NCBI RefSeq assembly: GCF_008843145.1
Contig: NZ_CP030265.1
Coordinates: 5,573,001 to 5,637,000, forward strand
Length of the DNA: 64,000 nt
Source: Skermanella pratensis
Lineage (GTDB): Bacteria > Pseudomonadota > Alphaproteobacteria > Azospirillales > Azospirillaceae
Reading direction: 5' to 3'
The notes under the pieces are model-generated. The model was not told where the DNA came from, ran no database searches, and saw only the letters and a list, made by a program, of their open reading frames with translations. The position numbers and the translations under genes are program-made. This document shows, piece by piece, positions 49,353 to 57,824 of the stretch; position 1 is the first letter of the stretch; each line of letters starts with the position of its first letter.

Positions 49353-52091
49353 ATGACTGACAGTAACGACCAGGACCGCAAGAAGGTTTTGAGCCTCCCC
49401 ACCAAGGGCAAGCTCGAACTGAAGAACAAACCCGCCGATGCCGCCTCGGTTCGGCAGAGCTTTTCCCATGGCCGGTCGAAGACCGTGACCGTCGAGGTCA
49501 AGCGCAAGCGGACGATCGAGAAGGGCGCCGCGCCCGGTGTGGCCGATGGCGGCGCCGCGGCCCGCCGCGCGGCCGAGGGCCTGCCCCTCAAGGGCGCGCC
49601 CGGCGGCAGGGGCCAGCGTGGCCAGCCCGCCGTCCGGCAGCTCACCAAGGAGGAGCGCGACGCCCGTCTGCGCGCCCTCCAGGGTGCCATCCGTTCCGAC
49701 GAGGAGCGGCGGCAGGTCGAGGCCGAGCTGGCCGAGGCGACCATCCTCGATGAGCCGGTGGCCGTCGAGGAGGCGCCCGAGCCCCAGCTCGATGCCGAGG
49801 CCCTGCGCCGGCGCGAGCTCGAAGAGCTGAAGAGCATCCAGGAAGATGAGCGCGCCAAGGCCGAGGAGGCCGAGCGCAAGCGCCAGGAAGAGGAAGCCAA
49901 GCGCAAGGAGGCGGAAGCCGCCAGGCGCCCGGCCGCCAAGGCTCCGGCCCGCGACGAGGAGGAGGCTCCGGCCGCCGCCCGCTCGGGCGAGGACGACCGC
50001 CGCAGGACGCCGGCGGCGCCCCGCGCCGCGGAAGCCGCTATCGGCAAGGCGGCCGGCATGATCGTCCGCGCCGGCGAAGAGGAAGACGACGGCCGCGGCC
50101 GCCGCAAGACGGCTCCCGGTGCCGGCGGCGGCGCCGCGAAGGCTCCGGCCAAGCCGCCCGCGGCTCCCAAGGGCAAGGCGGGCGACCGCCGCCGCGGCAG
50201 CGGCAAGATGACGGTCACCCAGGCGCTGAGCGGCGACGAGTCCGAGCGGACCCGCAGCATGGCGGCGCTGCGGCGTGCCCGTGAGCGCGAGAAGCAGCGC
50301 CTGAACAGCCGGCAGGAGACCCAGAAGGTCACCCGCGACGTGGTGGTGCCGGAAGTCATCACCGTCCAGGAGCTGGCCAACCGCATGGCCGAGCGCGGCG
50401 CCGACGTGATCAAGTCGCTGATGCGCATGGGCGTGATGGCGACCATCAACCAGACGATCGACGCCGACACGGCGGAGCTTGTCGTCGCCGAGTTCGGCCA
50501 CAGGATGCGCCGCGTTTCCGAAGCGGACGTCGAAGTGGGGCTGAAGGGGGAGCAGGACATCGAGGAGAACCTCATCTCGCGCGCTCCGGTCGTCACCGTC
50601 ATGGGCCACGTCGACCACGGCAAGACCTCGCTGCTGGACGCCCTGAGGTCGACCGACGTCGCCAGCCGCGAGGCGGGCGGCATCACCCAGCACATCGGCG
50701 CCTACCAGGTGCAGCTGGGGTCGGGCGGCAAGATCACCTTCATCGACACCCCGGGCCACGCCGCCTTCACCGAGATGCGGGCGCGCGGCGCCAACGTCAC
50801 GGACGTGGTGGTGCTGGTGGTGGCCGCCGACGACGGCATCATGCCGCAGACGATCGAGGCCATCCACCACGCCAAGGCGGCCCAGGTGCCGATCATCGTG
50901 GCGATCAACAAGTGCGACCTGCCCGACGCGAACCCCGACCGGGTCCGCCAGGAGCTGCTGCAGCACGAGCTGGTCGTCGAGGAGATGGGCGGCGACGTGC
51001 TGGCGGTCGAGGTTTCGGCCAAGACCCGCATGGGCCTCGACCGGATCGAGGAGGCCATCCTCCTCCAGGCGGAAATCCTGGAGCTGCGCGCCAACCCGAA
51101 CCGCGCCGCCGAAGGCGTCGTGATCGAGGCCAAGCTGGAGCGGGGCCGCGGCTCGGTCGCGACCGTGCTGATCCAGCGCGGCACCCTGTCGGTCGGCGAC
51201 ATCTTCGTCGCCGGCGCCGAATGGGGCCGCGTCCGGGCACTGGTCAACGACCGCGGCGCCAGCGTCGACACCGCCGGTCCGGCGATGCCGATCGAGGTGC
51301 TGGGCCTGAACGGCACGCCGCTGGCGGGTGACGAGTTCGCGGTGGTCGAGACCGAGGCGCGGGCCCGCGAGATCACCGAGTTCCGTCAGCGCAAGCGGCG
51401 GGAGGCGGCGGCTTCGGCGGCGTCGCGCGGCACCCTGGAGCAGATGTTCACCCGCATCCAGGCGGGCGAGGCCAAGGAACTGCCGATCGTCATCAAGGGC
51501 GACGTGCAGGGCTCGATCGAGGCGATCAGCGGCGCCCTGGAGCGCCTGACCGCCGCCAACACCGAAGTGAAGGTGCGGGTGCTGCACAGCTCGGTCGGCG
51601 CGATCAACGAGTCCGACGTGACCCTGGCGAACGCCTCCAAGGCGATGATCTTCGGCTTCAATGTCCGTGCCAATCCCCAGGCGCGCGAGATGGCGAAGCG
51701 GGACGGCATCGAGATCCGCTACTACTCGGTGATCTACGACGTCATCGACGACGTGCGGGCCGCCCTCACGGGCATGCTGTCGCCGATCCTGCGCGAGCGG
51801 TTCCTGGGCAATGCCCAGATCCGCGAGGTGTTCAACATCACCAAGGTCGGCAAGGTCGCCGGCTGCATGATCACCGAGGGCGTGGTGAAACGCGGCGCCG
51901 GCGTCCGCCTGCTGCGCGACAACGTGGTCATCCACACCGGCACGCTGAAGACCCTGAAGCGCTTCAAGGACGAGGTCCGCGAGGTTCGCGAAGGGTACGA
52001 ATGCGGCATGGCGTTCGAGAACTACGACAACATCCAGGCAGGCGACGTGATCGAAGCCTACGAGATGGAAGAAGTGGCGCGGCAGCTCTGA
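49353..52091 (+). CDS. infB: InfB, translation initiation factor IF-2
   Basis: The protein has 912 residues. ATG 49353 gives a long Lys/Arg/Glu/Ala-rich N-terminal region (about 1-290, coiled-coil with [20 protein letters not shown]), a short IF2_N element (about 330-385), then the GTPase domain: G1 [15 protein letters not shown]3 DTPGHAAF, G4 NKCDL. Domains II-IV follow to the C-terminal [20 protein letters not shown], which holds the fMet-tRNA binding fold. It guides initiator tRNA to the 30S subunit. It is in operon with rbfA, with a GC hairpin between them. Confidence 0.97.
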   Translation: MTDSNDQDRKKVLSLPTKGKLELKNKPADAASVRQSFSHGRSKTVTVEVKRKRTIEKGAAPGVADGGAAARRAAEGLPLKGAPGGRGQRGQPAVRQLTKEERDARLRALQGAIRSDEERRQVEAELAEATILDEPVAVEEAPEPQLDAEALRRRELEELKSIQEDERAKAEEAERKRQEEEAKRKEAEAARRPAAKAPARDEEEAPAAARSGEDDRRRTPAAPRAAEAAIGKAAGMIVRAGEEEDDGRGRRKTAPGAGGGAAKAPAKPPAAPKGKAGDRRRGSGKMTVTQALSGDESERTRSMAALRRAREREKQRLNSRQETQKVTRDVVVPEVITVQELANRMAERGADVIKSLMRMGVMATINQTIDADTAELVVAEFGHRMRRVSEADVEVGLKGEQDIEENLISRAPVVTVMGHVDHGKTSLLDALRSTDVASREAGGITQHIGAYQVQLGSGGKITFIDTPGHAAFTEMRARGANVTDVVVLVVAADDGIMPQTIEAIHHAKAAQVPIIVAINKCDLPDANPDRVRQELLQHELVVEEMGGDVLAVEVSAKTRMGLDRIEEAILLQAEILELRANPNRAAEGVVIEAKLERGRGSVATVLIQRGTLSVGDIFVAGAEWGRVRALVNDRGASVDTAGPAMPIEVLGLNGTPLAGDEFAVVETEARAREITEFRQRKRREAAASAASRGTLEQMFTRIQAGEAKELPIVIKGDVQGSIEAISGALERLTAANTEVKVRVLHSSVGAINESDVTLANASKAMIFGFNVRANPQAREMAKRDGIEIRYYSVIYDVIDDVRAALTGMLSPILRERFLGNAQIREVFNITKVGKVAGCMITEGVVKRGAGVRLLRDNVVIHTGTLKTLKRFKDEVREVREGYECGMAFENYDNIQAGDVIEAYEMEEVARQL

Positions 52092-52109
52092 CCGGGCGCC
52101 GTCGCGGAA

Positions 52110-52142
52110 AGGCCTTGCGGCGCCCGAGGGCGCCGCGGGCCT
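52110..52142 (+). promoter_or_regulatory. GC-rich hairpin between infB and rbfA
   Basis: GCGGCGCCC (52117-52125) pairs with GGGCGCCGC (52128-52136) and the stem extends with AGGCC / GGCCT outside. There is no T run, so it is not a classic terminator; it may protect the infB 3' end or mark a processing site. Confidence 0.4.
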
Positions 52143-52273
52143 CTTCCGATTTCGGGGCTTCTTGAAGCCCGCGAACAGGAACAAGGGCATGAAGCCCGCC
52201 GGCGGGTCAGGCTATACCCCCGTCGGTACCGACCGGCGCCCCGCGCGCGGCCGGTGGAAGAGGAAGTAAACCC

Positions 52274-52957
52274 ATGAGCAGCAAACGCGCAGGACGCAAC
52301 CCGTCGCAACGCCAATTGCGGGTCGGGGAGGAGTTGCGCCATGCGCTGGCGGAAGTGCTCCGCCGCGGCGATTTCCGCGATCCCGACCTGCAGAACCTGA
52401 ACGTCACCGTGACCGAGGTCCGGATCAGCCCCGACCTGCGCAACGCGACCGCGTTCATCACCCCGCTGGGCGGCGGCCACTCCGAGGAGACGGTGGCGGC
52501 GCTCCGCCGCGCCGCGGCCTTCTTCCGCAGCCAGATTGCCCGCGCGGTCAAGTTGCGCTACGTTCCCACCCTGTCGTTCGAACCCGACACCTCGTTCGAG
52601 TACGCCGACCACATCAACCGCCTGCTGCACGACCCCGAGGTCGCGCGCGACCTGGACGATGACGATCAGGACGACGACGAGGATGCCGGGGAGACCCACA
52701 ACGGCGGCACCCACGACGGCATGAACGGCGATGGCCCCGGCCACGACGAGCCGGACTATGAGGACGAGGACGACCTCGACGACGAGGAAGACGAGGAAGA
52801 GGCCGAGTTCGAGGACGATCTCGACGACGACGACGACGACGACGACGAGGACGAGGACGTCGAATACGAGGAGGACGACGAGGAGGAGCCCGACAAGCCC
52901 GCTCCCTTGAAATCCTCCAAATCCTCCCCCGGCGGCCGAGGCCCCCGTGGCGCGTAA
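52274..52957 (+). CDS. rbfA: RbfA, 30S ribosome-binding factor, with a long acidic tail
   Basis: The protein has 227 residues. The KH-like RbfA domain is residues 1-125 (RQLRVGEELRHALAEVL, then VTVTEVRISPDLRNATAFIT, then RYVPTLSFEPDTSFEYADHI). After about residue 127 comes a ~75-residue almost purely Asp/Glu segment with a His/Gly/Asn-rich interruption, then a basic Lys/Ser/Arg tail. RbfA is a cold-shock 16S maturation factor of usually 120-140 residues, so the tail nearly doubles the protein. It overlaps truB by 11 nt. Confidence 0.94.
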   Translation: MSSKRAGRNPSQRQLRVGEELRHALAEVLRRGDFRDPDLQNLNVTVTEVRISPDLRNATAFITPLGGGHSEETVAALRRAAAFFRSQIARAVKLRYVPTLSFEPDTSFEYADHINRLLHDPEVARDLDDDDQDDDEDAGETHNGGTHDGMNGDGPGHDEPDYEDEDDLDDEEDEEEAEFEDDLDDDDDDDDEDEDVEYEEDDEEEPDKPAPLKSSKSSPGGRGPRGA

Positions 52958-53888
52958 GCGCAAAGGCGTGCCCGTCCACGGCTGGCTGGTGATCGACAAG
53001 CCGGCCGGCATGACGTCCACCCAGGTGATGTCGCGGGTCCGCCGCCTGCTCAACGCCGAGAAGGCGGGGCATGGCGGCACCCTCGACCCGATCGCCACCG
53101 GCGTGCTGCCGGTCGCCTTCGGCGAGGCGACCAAGACCGTGGCCTATGCCATGGACGGCGCCAAGACCTACCGCTTCCGCCTTCGCTGGGGCGAGCAGAC
53201 CACCACCGACGACCTGGAAGGCAGCGTCATCGCGACCAGCCCGAAGCGTCCGACCGAGGACGAGATCGAGGCGGCGCTGGAGGCGTTCCAGGGCGAGATT
53301 TCCCAGGTGCCGCCCCAGTTCTCGGCGATCAAGGTCGACGGCGAGCGCGCCTACGACCTGGCCCGCGAGGGCGAGACGGTCGTGCTGGCGCCGCGCATCG
53401 TGCGCATCGACGGTTTCCACCTGATCGGGCTTCCGGACGCCGATCACGCCGATTTCGAGGTGGAATGCGGCAAAGGCACCTATATGCGGAGCCTGGCGCG
53501 CGATCTTGCCCTCGCTTTGGGCACCGTCGGGCACATAACGCGCCTGCGGCGGCTCAACGTGGGCTCTTTCACGCTCGAAAACTCGATTTCCCTGGACGAT
53601 CTGGCGGCCATGGAGCATGGTGCCGCCGTCGAAAGACTTCTGCTTCCGATCGAGACGGCGCTGGACGACATCCCGGCGTTCGCCCTGACCGAAGCCGAAG
53701 CGCACCGACTGAGACTTGGCCAAACGGTGGCGCTGTTGCGCCGGCAGGATCGCGAGAGGCTGGAAAGCCTCGATTACGATCCGTCGGGCGGCGGTGCTGT
53801 CGTTTTAGCCGTTTCCGGCGGCAAGCCGGTTGCGCTGGCCCGCGTCGAAGGGGCGGAGATCCGCCCGGTGCGCGTATTGAACCTGTAA
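52947..53888 (+). CDS. truB: TruB, tRNA pseudouridine-55 synthase
   Basis: The enzyme has 313 residues and starts at GTG 52947, which overlaps the rbfA end by 11 nt. The catalytic block GHGGTLDPIATGVLPV has Asp at about 47. GAKTYRFRLRWGEQTTTDDL and ECGKGTYMRSLARDLALALG are the further TruB blocks. A C-terminal PUA-like extension (about 235-313) is present, as in longer members. It makes the universal psi55 of tRNA T arms. It precedes rpsO by 30 nt. Confidence 0.96.
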   Translation: MARKRKGVPVHGWLVIDKPAGMTSTQVMSRVRRLLNAEKAGHGGTLDPIATGVLPVAFGEATKTVAYAMDGAKTYRFRLRWGEQTTTDDLEGSVIATSPKRPTEDEIEAALEAFQGEISQVPPQFSAIKVDGERAYDLAREGETVVLAPRIVRIDGFHLIGLPDADHADFEVECGKGTYMRSLARDLALALGTVGHITRLRRLNVGSFTLENSISLDDLAAMEHGAAVERLLLPIETALDDIPAFALTEAEAHRLRLGQTVALLRRQDRERLESLDYDPSGGGAVVLAVSGGKPVALARVEGAEIRPVRVLNL

Positions 53889-53918
53889 GCATCAACCAGA
53901 CCCGATTGGAGAGACCCG

Positions 53919-54188
53919 ATGTCGATCACTGCCGAGCGCAAGCAGGAGCTGATCAAGGAATACACCACCGGTGCCAACGATACCGGTTCCCCCGAAGTGC
54001 AGGTCGCGATCCTGTCCGAGCGGATCCGGAACCTGACCGAGCACCTGCAGACCCACAAGAAGGACTTCCACAGCCGCCGCGGCCTGCTGGTCATGGTCGG
54101 CCAGCGCCGCAGCCTGCTGGACTACCTCAAGCGCAAGAATGTCGGCCGCTACGAGCAGCTCATTCAGCGTCTCGGCCTGCGCCGCTAA
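53919..54188 (+). CDS. rpsO: RpsO, 30S ribosomal protein S15
   Basis: The 89-residue S15 binds 16S rRNA central domain. Sequence is standard: [60 protein letters not shown], and the end [13 protein letters not shown]. It lies 30 nt after truB and 332 nt before pnp, as in E. coli and most proteobacteria. Confidence 0.98.
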   Translation: MSITAERKQELIKEYTTGANDTGSPEVQVAILSERIRNLTEHLQTHKKDFHSRRGLLVMVGQRRSLLDYLKRKNVGRYEQLIQRLGLRR

Positions 54189-54200
54189 GGCCGGGGCCTT

Positions 54201-54347
54201 TCGCACACCGCCCACCGGACAATTCCGTTTGCCGAGACCAGCCCGGATCCCCGACCGTACAGGCTCCGCTTCGCGGAGCGGGCGGCGGGCTGCGGTGTGC
54301 ACGGGATCGTTCCGCCCGCGAGGCATTTTTTCGCGGGCGGATGATCC
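54201..54347 (+). promoter_or_regulatory. Folded rpsO-pnp leader, possible RNase III/PNPase autoregulation site
   Basis: A large fold is visible: outer stem GCACACCGC (54201-54209) with GCGGTGTGC (54292-54300), enclosing GCTCCGC-TTC-GCGGAGC (54263-54279). A second hairpin follows, CCGCCCGCG (54312-54320) with CGCGGGCGG (54332-54340), lengthened by GGATC / GATCC outside; its T run is in the loop, so it is not a normal terminator. In E. coli the pnp leader is a long hairpin cut by RNase III and destabilised by PNPase itself. The 54201-54347 fold is at the same place. Confidence 0.6.
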
Positions 54348-54520
54348 TTTCGGCTCCATTTCATTGATGAGCTTTGCCTGCCGGCCCGGACACGCTCCCG
54401 GTCGGTTTTCTGCCTGTGCTCATGCAGGATCGTTTTCAAGCGGGGTCGACAACGACTGAGGACCCCGGCCCGGTCCATCCAATCCGGGATGGCTTGGGCG
54501 TCGGATGGAAGGAAGAAACA

Positions 54521-56632
54521 ATGTTCAAAGTCTACAGAAAAGAAATCGATTGGGGCGGACGCAAGCTGGTGCTGGAGACCGGCAAGGTCGCCCGCCAGGC
54601 CGATGGCGCCGTGATGGCGACGTACGGCGAGACGACCGTGCTCTGCACCGTCGTCGCGGCCAAGGCGGCCAAGCCCGGTGTCGATTTCTTTCCGCTGACC
54701 GTCAACTACCAGGAAAAGGCGTTCGCCGCCGGCAAGATCCCGGGCGGCTTCTTCAAGCGTGAAGGCCGTCCCTCCGAGAAGGAGACGCTGGTCAGCCGCC
54801 TGATCGACCGGCCGATCCGCCCGCTGTTCGCCGACGGCTTCCGCAACGAGACGCAGGTCATCTGCACCGTGCTGAGCCACGACATGGAGAACGATCCCGA
54901 CATCGTGGCCATGGTCGGCACCTCCGCCGCCCTGACCATCTCGGGCATTCCCTTCCTGGGCCCGATCGGCGCCGCCCGCGTCAGCTACCGGAACGGCGAA
55001 TACACGCTGAACCCGCTGGTCGACGACGAGGAAGGCGACCTGGACCTGGTGGTCGCGGGTACGCGCGACGGCGTGCTGATGGTCGAATCCGAGGCCAACG
55101 AACTGTCCGAGGACGTCATGCTCGGGGCCGTCATGTTCGGCCACCGCGGCTTCCAGCCGGTCATCGACGCCATCATCGAGCTGGCCGAGCAGTGCGCCAA
55201 GGAGCCCTGGGACATGCCCGCGGCCCCCTATGACGCCGCCGCCGTCAAGGCCCGCGTCAAGGAGACCGTCGGCGAGGACATCAAGGCGGCATATTCCGAG
55301 ATCCGCAAGCAGGACCGCCAGAACAAGCTGGGCGCCGCCAAGCTGAAGGCGCTGGAGGCCCTGACCTCGGACGAGATCCCCGCCGAGGCGATCGCCGGCA
55401 CCTTCAAGGACGTCGAGAGCGACGTGCTGCGCGGCACCGTCATCGACACCGGCCGCCGGATCGACGGCCGCTCGACCACCGACATCCGCCAGATCGTGGC
55501 CGAGGTCGGCGTGCTGCCCCGCGCCCACGGCTCCGCCCTGTTCACCCGCGGCGAGACCCAGGCCCTTGTGGTCGCGACGCTCGGCACCAGCCAGGACGAG
55601 CAGATCATCGACGCCCTGGAAGGCGAGTACCGCGAGAGCTTCATGCTCCACTACAACTTCCCGCCCTACTCGGTCGGCGAGGCGGGCCGCGTCGGCTCCC
55701 CCGGCCGGCGCGAGATCGGGCACGGCAAGCTGGCGTGGCGCGCGGTCCGTCCGCTGCTCCCGACCAAGGAGCAGTTCCCCTACACCATGCGCATCGTGTC
55801 GGAGATCACCGAGTCCAACGGCTCCTCGTCGATGGCGACCGTCTGCGGCGCCTCGCTGGCCCTGATGGACTCCGGCGCTCCCCTGCCCCGTCCGGTGGCC
55901 GGCATCGCCATGGGCCTGATCAAGGAGGACCGCGGCTTCGCCGTGCTGTCCGACATCCTGGGCGACGAGGACCACCTGGGCGACATGGACTTCAAGGTGG
56001 CGGGCACCGAGAAGGGCGTCACCGCGCTCCAGATGGACATCAAGATCACCTCGATCACCGAGGAGATCATGCGCGTCGCCCTCGACCAGGCGCGCGGCGG
56101 CCGTCTGCACATCCTGGGCGAGATGGCCAAGGCGATCGGCGGCGCCCGCGATGCGGTCAACCAGAACGCCCCGCGCATCACCGTGATCAACATTCCCAAG
56201 GAGAAGATTCGCGACGTGATCGGCTCCGGCGGCAAGGTGATCCGCGAGATCGTGGAGCAGACCGGCGCCAAGATCGACATCGAGGACGACGGCACGGTCA
56301 AGGTCGCGGCGGTGGACGGCAAGGCCAGCCAAGCCGCCATCGACTGGATCCGCGGCATCGTGGCCGAGCCGGAGCTGGGCGTGGTCTACACCGGCAAGGT
56401 CGTGAAGGTGGTCGATTTCGGCGCCTTCGTGAACTTCCTGGGCTCGCGCGACGGCCTGGTCCACATCTCCGAGCTGAAGAACGAGCGCGTCGGCAAGGTC
56501 GGCGACGTGGTCAAGCAGGGCGACGAGGTGAAGGTCAAGGTCCTGGGCTTCGACGACCGCGGCAAGGTCAAGCTGTCCATGAAGATGGTCGACCAGGCCA
56601 CCGGCGAAGACCTGAGCAAGAGGGCCGAGTAA
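54521..56632 (+). CDS. pnp: Pnp, polyribonucleotide nucleotidyltransferase
   Basis: The 703-residue enzyme degrades RNA 3' to 5' using phosphate and is part of the degradosome. Two RNase PH domains (about 10-220 and 325-545), a helical linker, then KH (about 555-615, [20 protein letters not shown]) and S1 (about 620-690, [20 protein letters not shown]). The active-site region [14 protein letters not shown] and [20 protein letters not shown] is intact. ATG 54521 has GGAAGGAAG upstream. The length matches the family. Long structured leader upstream; a GC hairpin follows. Confidence 0.97.
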   Translation: MFKVYRKEIDWGGRKLVLETGKVARQADGAVMATYGETTVLCTVVAAKAAKPGVDFFPLTVNYQEKAFAAGKIPGGFFKREGRPSEKETLVSRLIDRPIRPLFADGFRNETQVICTVLSHDMENDPDIVAMVGTSAALTISGIPFLGPIGAARVSYRNGEYTLNPLVDDEEGDLDLVVAGTRDGVLMVESEANELSEDVMLGAVMFGHRGFQPVIDAIIELAEQCAKEPWDMPAAPYDAAAVKARVKETVGEDIKAAYSEIRKQDRQNKLGAAKLKALEALTSDEIPAEAIAGTFKDVESDVLRGTVIDTGRRIDGRSTTDIRQIVAEVGVLPRAHGSALFTRGETQALVVATLGTSQDEQIIDALEGEYRESFMLHYNFPPYSVGEAGRVGSPGRREIGHGKLAWRAVRPLLPTKEQFPYTMRIVSEITESNGSSSMATVCGASLALMDSGAPLPRPVAGIAMGLIKEDRGFAVLSDILGDEDHLGDMDFKVAGTEKGVTALQMDIKITSITEEIMRVALDQARGGRLHILGEMAKAIGGARDAVNQNAPRITVINIPKEKIRDVIGSGGKVIREIVEQTGAKIDIEDDGTVKVAAVDGKASQAAIDWIRGIVAEPELGVVYTGKVVKVVDFGAFVNFLGSRDGLVHISELKNERVGKVGDVVKQGDEVKVKVLGFDDRGKVKLSMKMVDQATGEDLSKRAE

Positions 56633-56643
56633 CCCGCGGGAAC

Positions 56644-56669
56644 GGCGCCGCCCCGGTCCGGGCGGCGCC
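56644..56669 (+). terminator. Hairpin after pnp, no T tract
   Basis: A perfect 10-bp stem GGCGCCGCCC (56644-56653) / GGGCGGCGCC (56660-56669) with a 6-nt loop lies 12 nt after the pnp stop. Without a T run it more likely protects the 3' end, or works with Rho. Confidence 0.5.
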
Positions 56670-56808
56670 GGCCCCGCGTTGGTCGCATTCGGAACGATGG
56701 CCGGCGAACCTTGATTGATCTGCAACGATCCGGGCCTGGCGCTGGCAAGGCCGATGCCCGGACCGGACGCTCGGCGACGGGGTGGAGGGTCTTGCCACGG
56801 ATGGCCCC

Positions 56809-57294
56809 CTACACCCTCATCATGAAGTAGCGCCCCGGCCGGACCGTCTCCGGCAGGCGCAGCGGCTCCCATTGGGGCATGCCCAGGTCCTGGTCGCTGA
56901 CCACGACGCCGCCGCGTGCCATCAGCTTGTGCAGGCGCGGCGCCAGGAAAGCCGCCAGTTCGGCGTTGGCTCCGGGATCGCCGGAGCCGATATCCACATG
57001 GGCCAGGGCCGCGGGCGCTTCGATCACGGCGCCTGCCGACTCCAGCGTCTCGAACAGGTCGCCCAGCAGCAGGCACTCGGCCGGCGGGATGCAGTCGGGA
57101 TGGGCGGCGACCTGCCGCTCGAACACGAAGATCGTGCGATCCGGCAGCAGCGAGCGCAGATGGTCATAGGTGCGGCCGTTGCCCAGGCCGAACTCCAGCA
57201 CCGGGCCGGGGATGTTGCGGACCAGGTCCGCGGCGGCGTTGAGGCAGTCGCGCTGGGCGCTGACCCGTCTGATGAAACTGTCCAACCGGCTCAT
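56809..57294 (-). CDS. Class I SAM-dependent methyltransferase-like protein
   Basis: This 161-residue protein has a Rossmann-like SAM fold: GPVLEFGLGNGRTYDHLRSL (motif I with GxGxG spacing), TIFVFERQVAAHPD (acidic end of strand 2), ALAHVDIGSGDPGANAELAA and a late strand GGVVVSDQDLG. It is short for a full methyltransferase (usually 200+), lacking an obvious target-recognition part. The C-terminal part LPETVRPGRYFMMRV is characteristic but not one I can assign. It is last in a three-gene minus-strand group with the cNMP-binding gene (21-nt gap) and the aberrant ABC gene. Substrate unknown. Confidence 0.75.
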   Translation of the reverse strand: MSRLDSFIRRVSAQRDCLNAAADLVRNIPGPVLEFGLGNGRTYDHLRSLLPDRTIFVFERQVAAHPDCIPPAECLLLGDLFETLESAGAVIEAPAALAHVDIGSGDPGANAELAAFLAPRLHKLMARGGVVVSDQDLGMPQWEPLRLPETVRPGRYFMMRV

Positions 57295-57315
57295 GAACCG
57301 CCTTCTTTGGATACG

Positions 57316-57780
57316 TCATGTCTGGTGCGAGGCACCGTGTGCGACGGCTTCGCGCAGTTGCCGGGTCGTATTCTCCAGGCGCTGCGCCAGCACCCTCATG
57401 ATCTCCACCGCCATCTGCGGAAACTCGGTGACCATGCGGAAGAACAGGTCCTTCGAAATGCACAGCGTGGTCATGTCGGTGACGGCGACCACGCTGGCGG
57501 TACGCGGCACGTCGCACAGGATCGCGATCTCGCCGATGAAATCGTTGCGGCCGACCTTGGCGACCGTCAACGGCCCGTTCGGCGTATCGACCGTTACGTC
57601 CGCCTCGCCGTCCACGATGATGAACGCGCTGTTGCCCATTTCGTTCTGGGTGAAAAGCATGTCGCCCGCGTGGAAGGCGACGCGCTCGCTGGTGAAGGCC
57701 AGCAGCTTCAGCTTGCTGATCTCCACGTTGGCGAACATGGGGATCCTGCGCAGCAGTTCGACTTCTTCGGCAAGGCTCAC
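57316..57780 (-). CDS. Cyclic-nucleotide-binding (cNMP) domain protein
   Basis: This 154-residue protein contains one CRP-type cNMP-binding domain and no DNA-binding or kinase part. RIPMFANVEISKLKLLAFTS opens it, then FHAGDMLFTQNEMGNSAFII, VDGEADV, and the phosphate-binding-cassette region VGRNDFIGEIAILCDVPRTA. The PBC glutamate is present (GEIAIL) and the Arg of R-T-A is kept, so cNMP binding is plausible. A C-terminal helix (MVTEFPQMAVEIMRVLAQRL) with a short tail follows. Such stand-alone domains regulate partners in trans; the adjacent ABC gene (44-nt gap) is the natural candidate. Confidence 0.88.
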   Translation of the reverse strand: MSLAEEVELLRRIPMFANVEISKLKLLAFTSERVAFHAGDMLFTQNEMGNSAFIIVDGEADVTVDTPNGPLTVAKVGRNDFIGEIAILCDVPRTASVVAVTDMTTLCISKDLFFRMVTEFPQMAVEIMRVLAQRLENTTRQLREAVAHGASHQT

Positions 57781-57824
57781 GACACGCTACTCCCGTTTCC
57801 GGCTGCTCATCATCCAACTGTTCA

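Noticed and set aside
48963-52190. Long minus-strand frame opposite infB
   Set aside because: Same shadow effect; infB is unmistakable.
54304-54350. rpsO-pnp hairpin as an intrinsic terminator
   Set aside because: The T run lies in the loop, not after the stem, and pnp follows on the same strand; a leader fold fits better.
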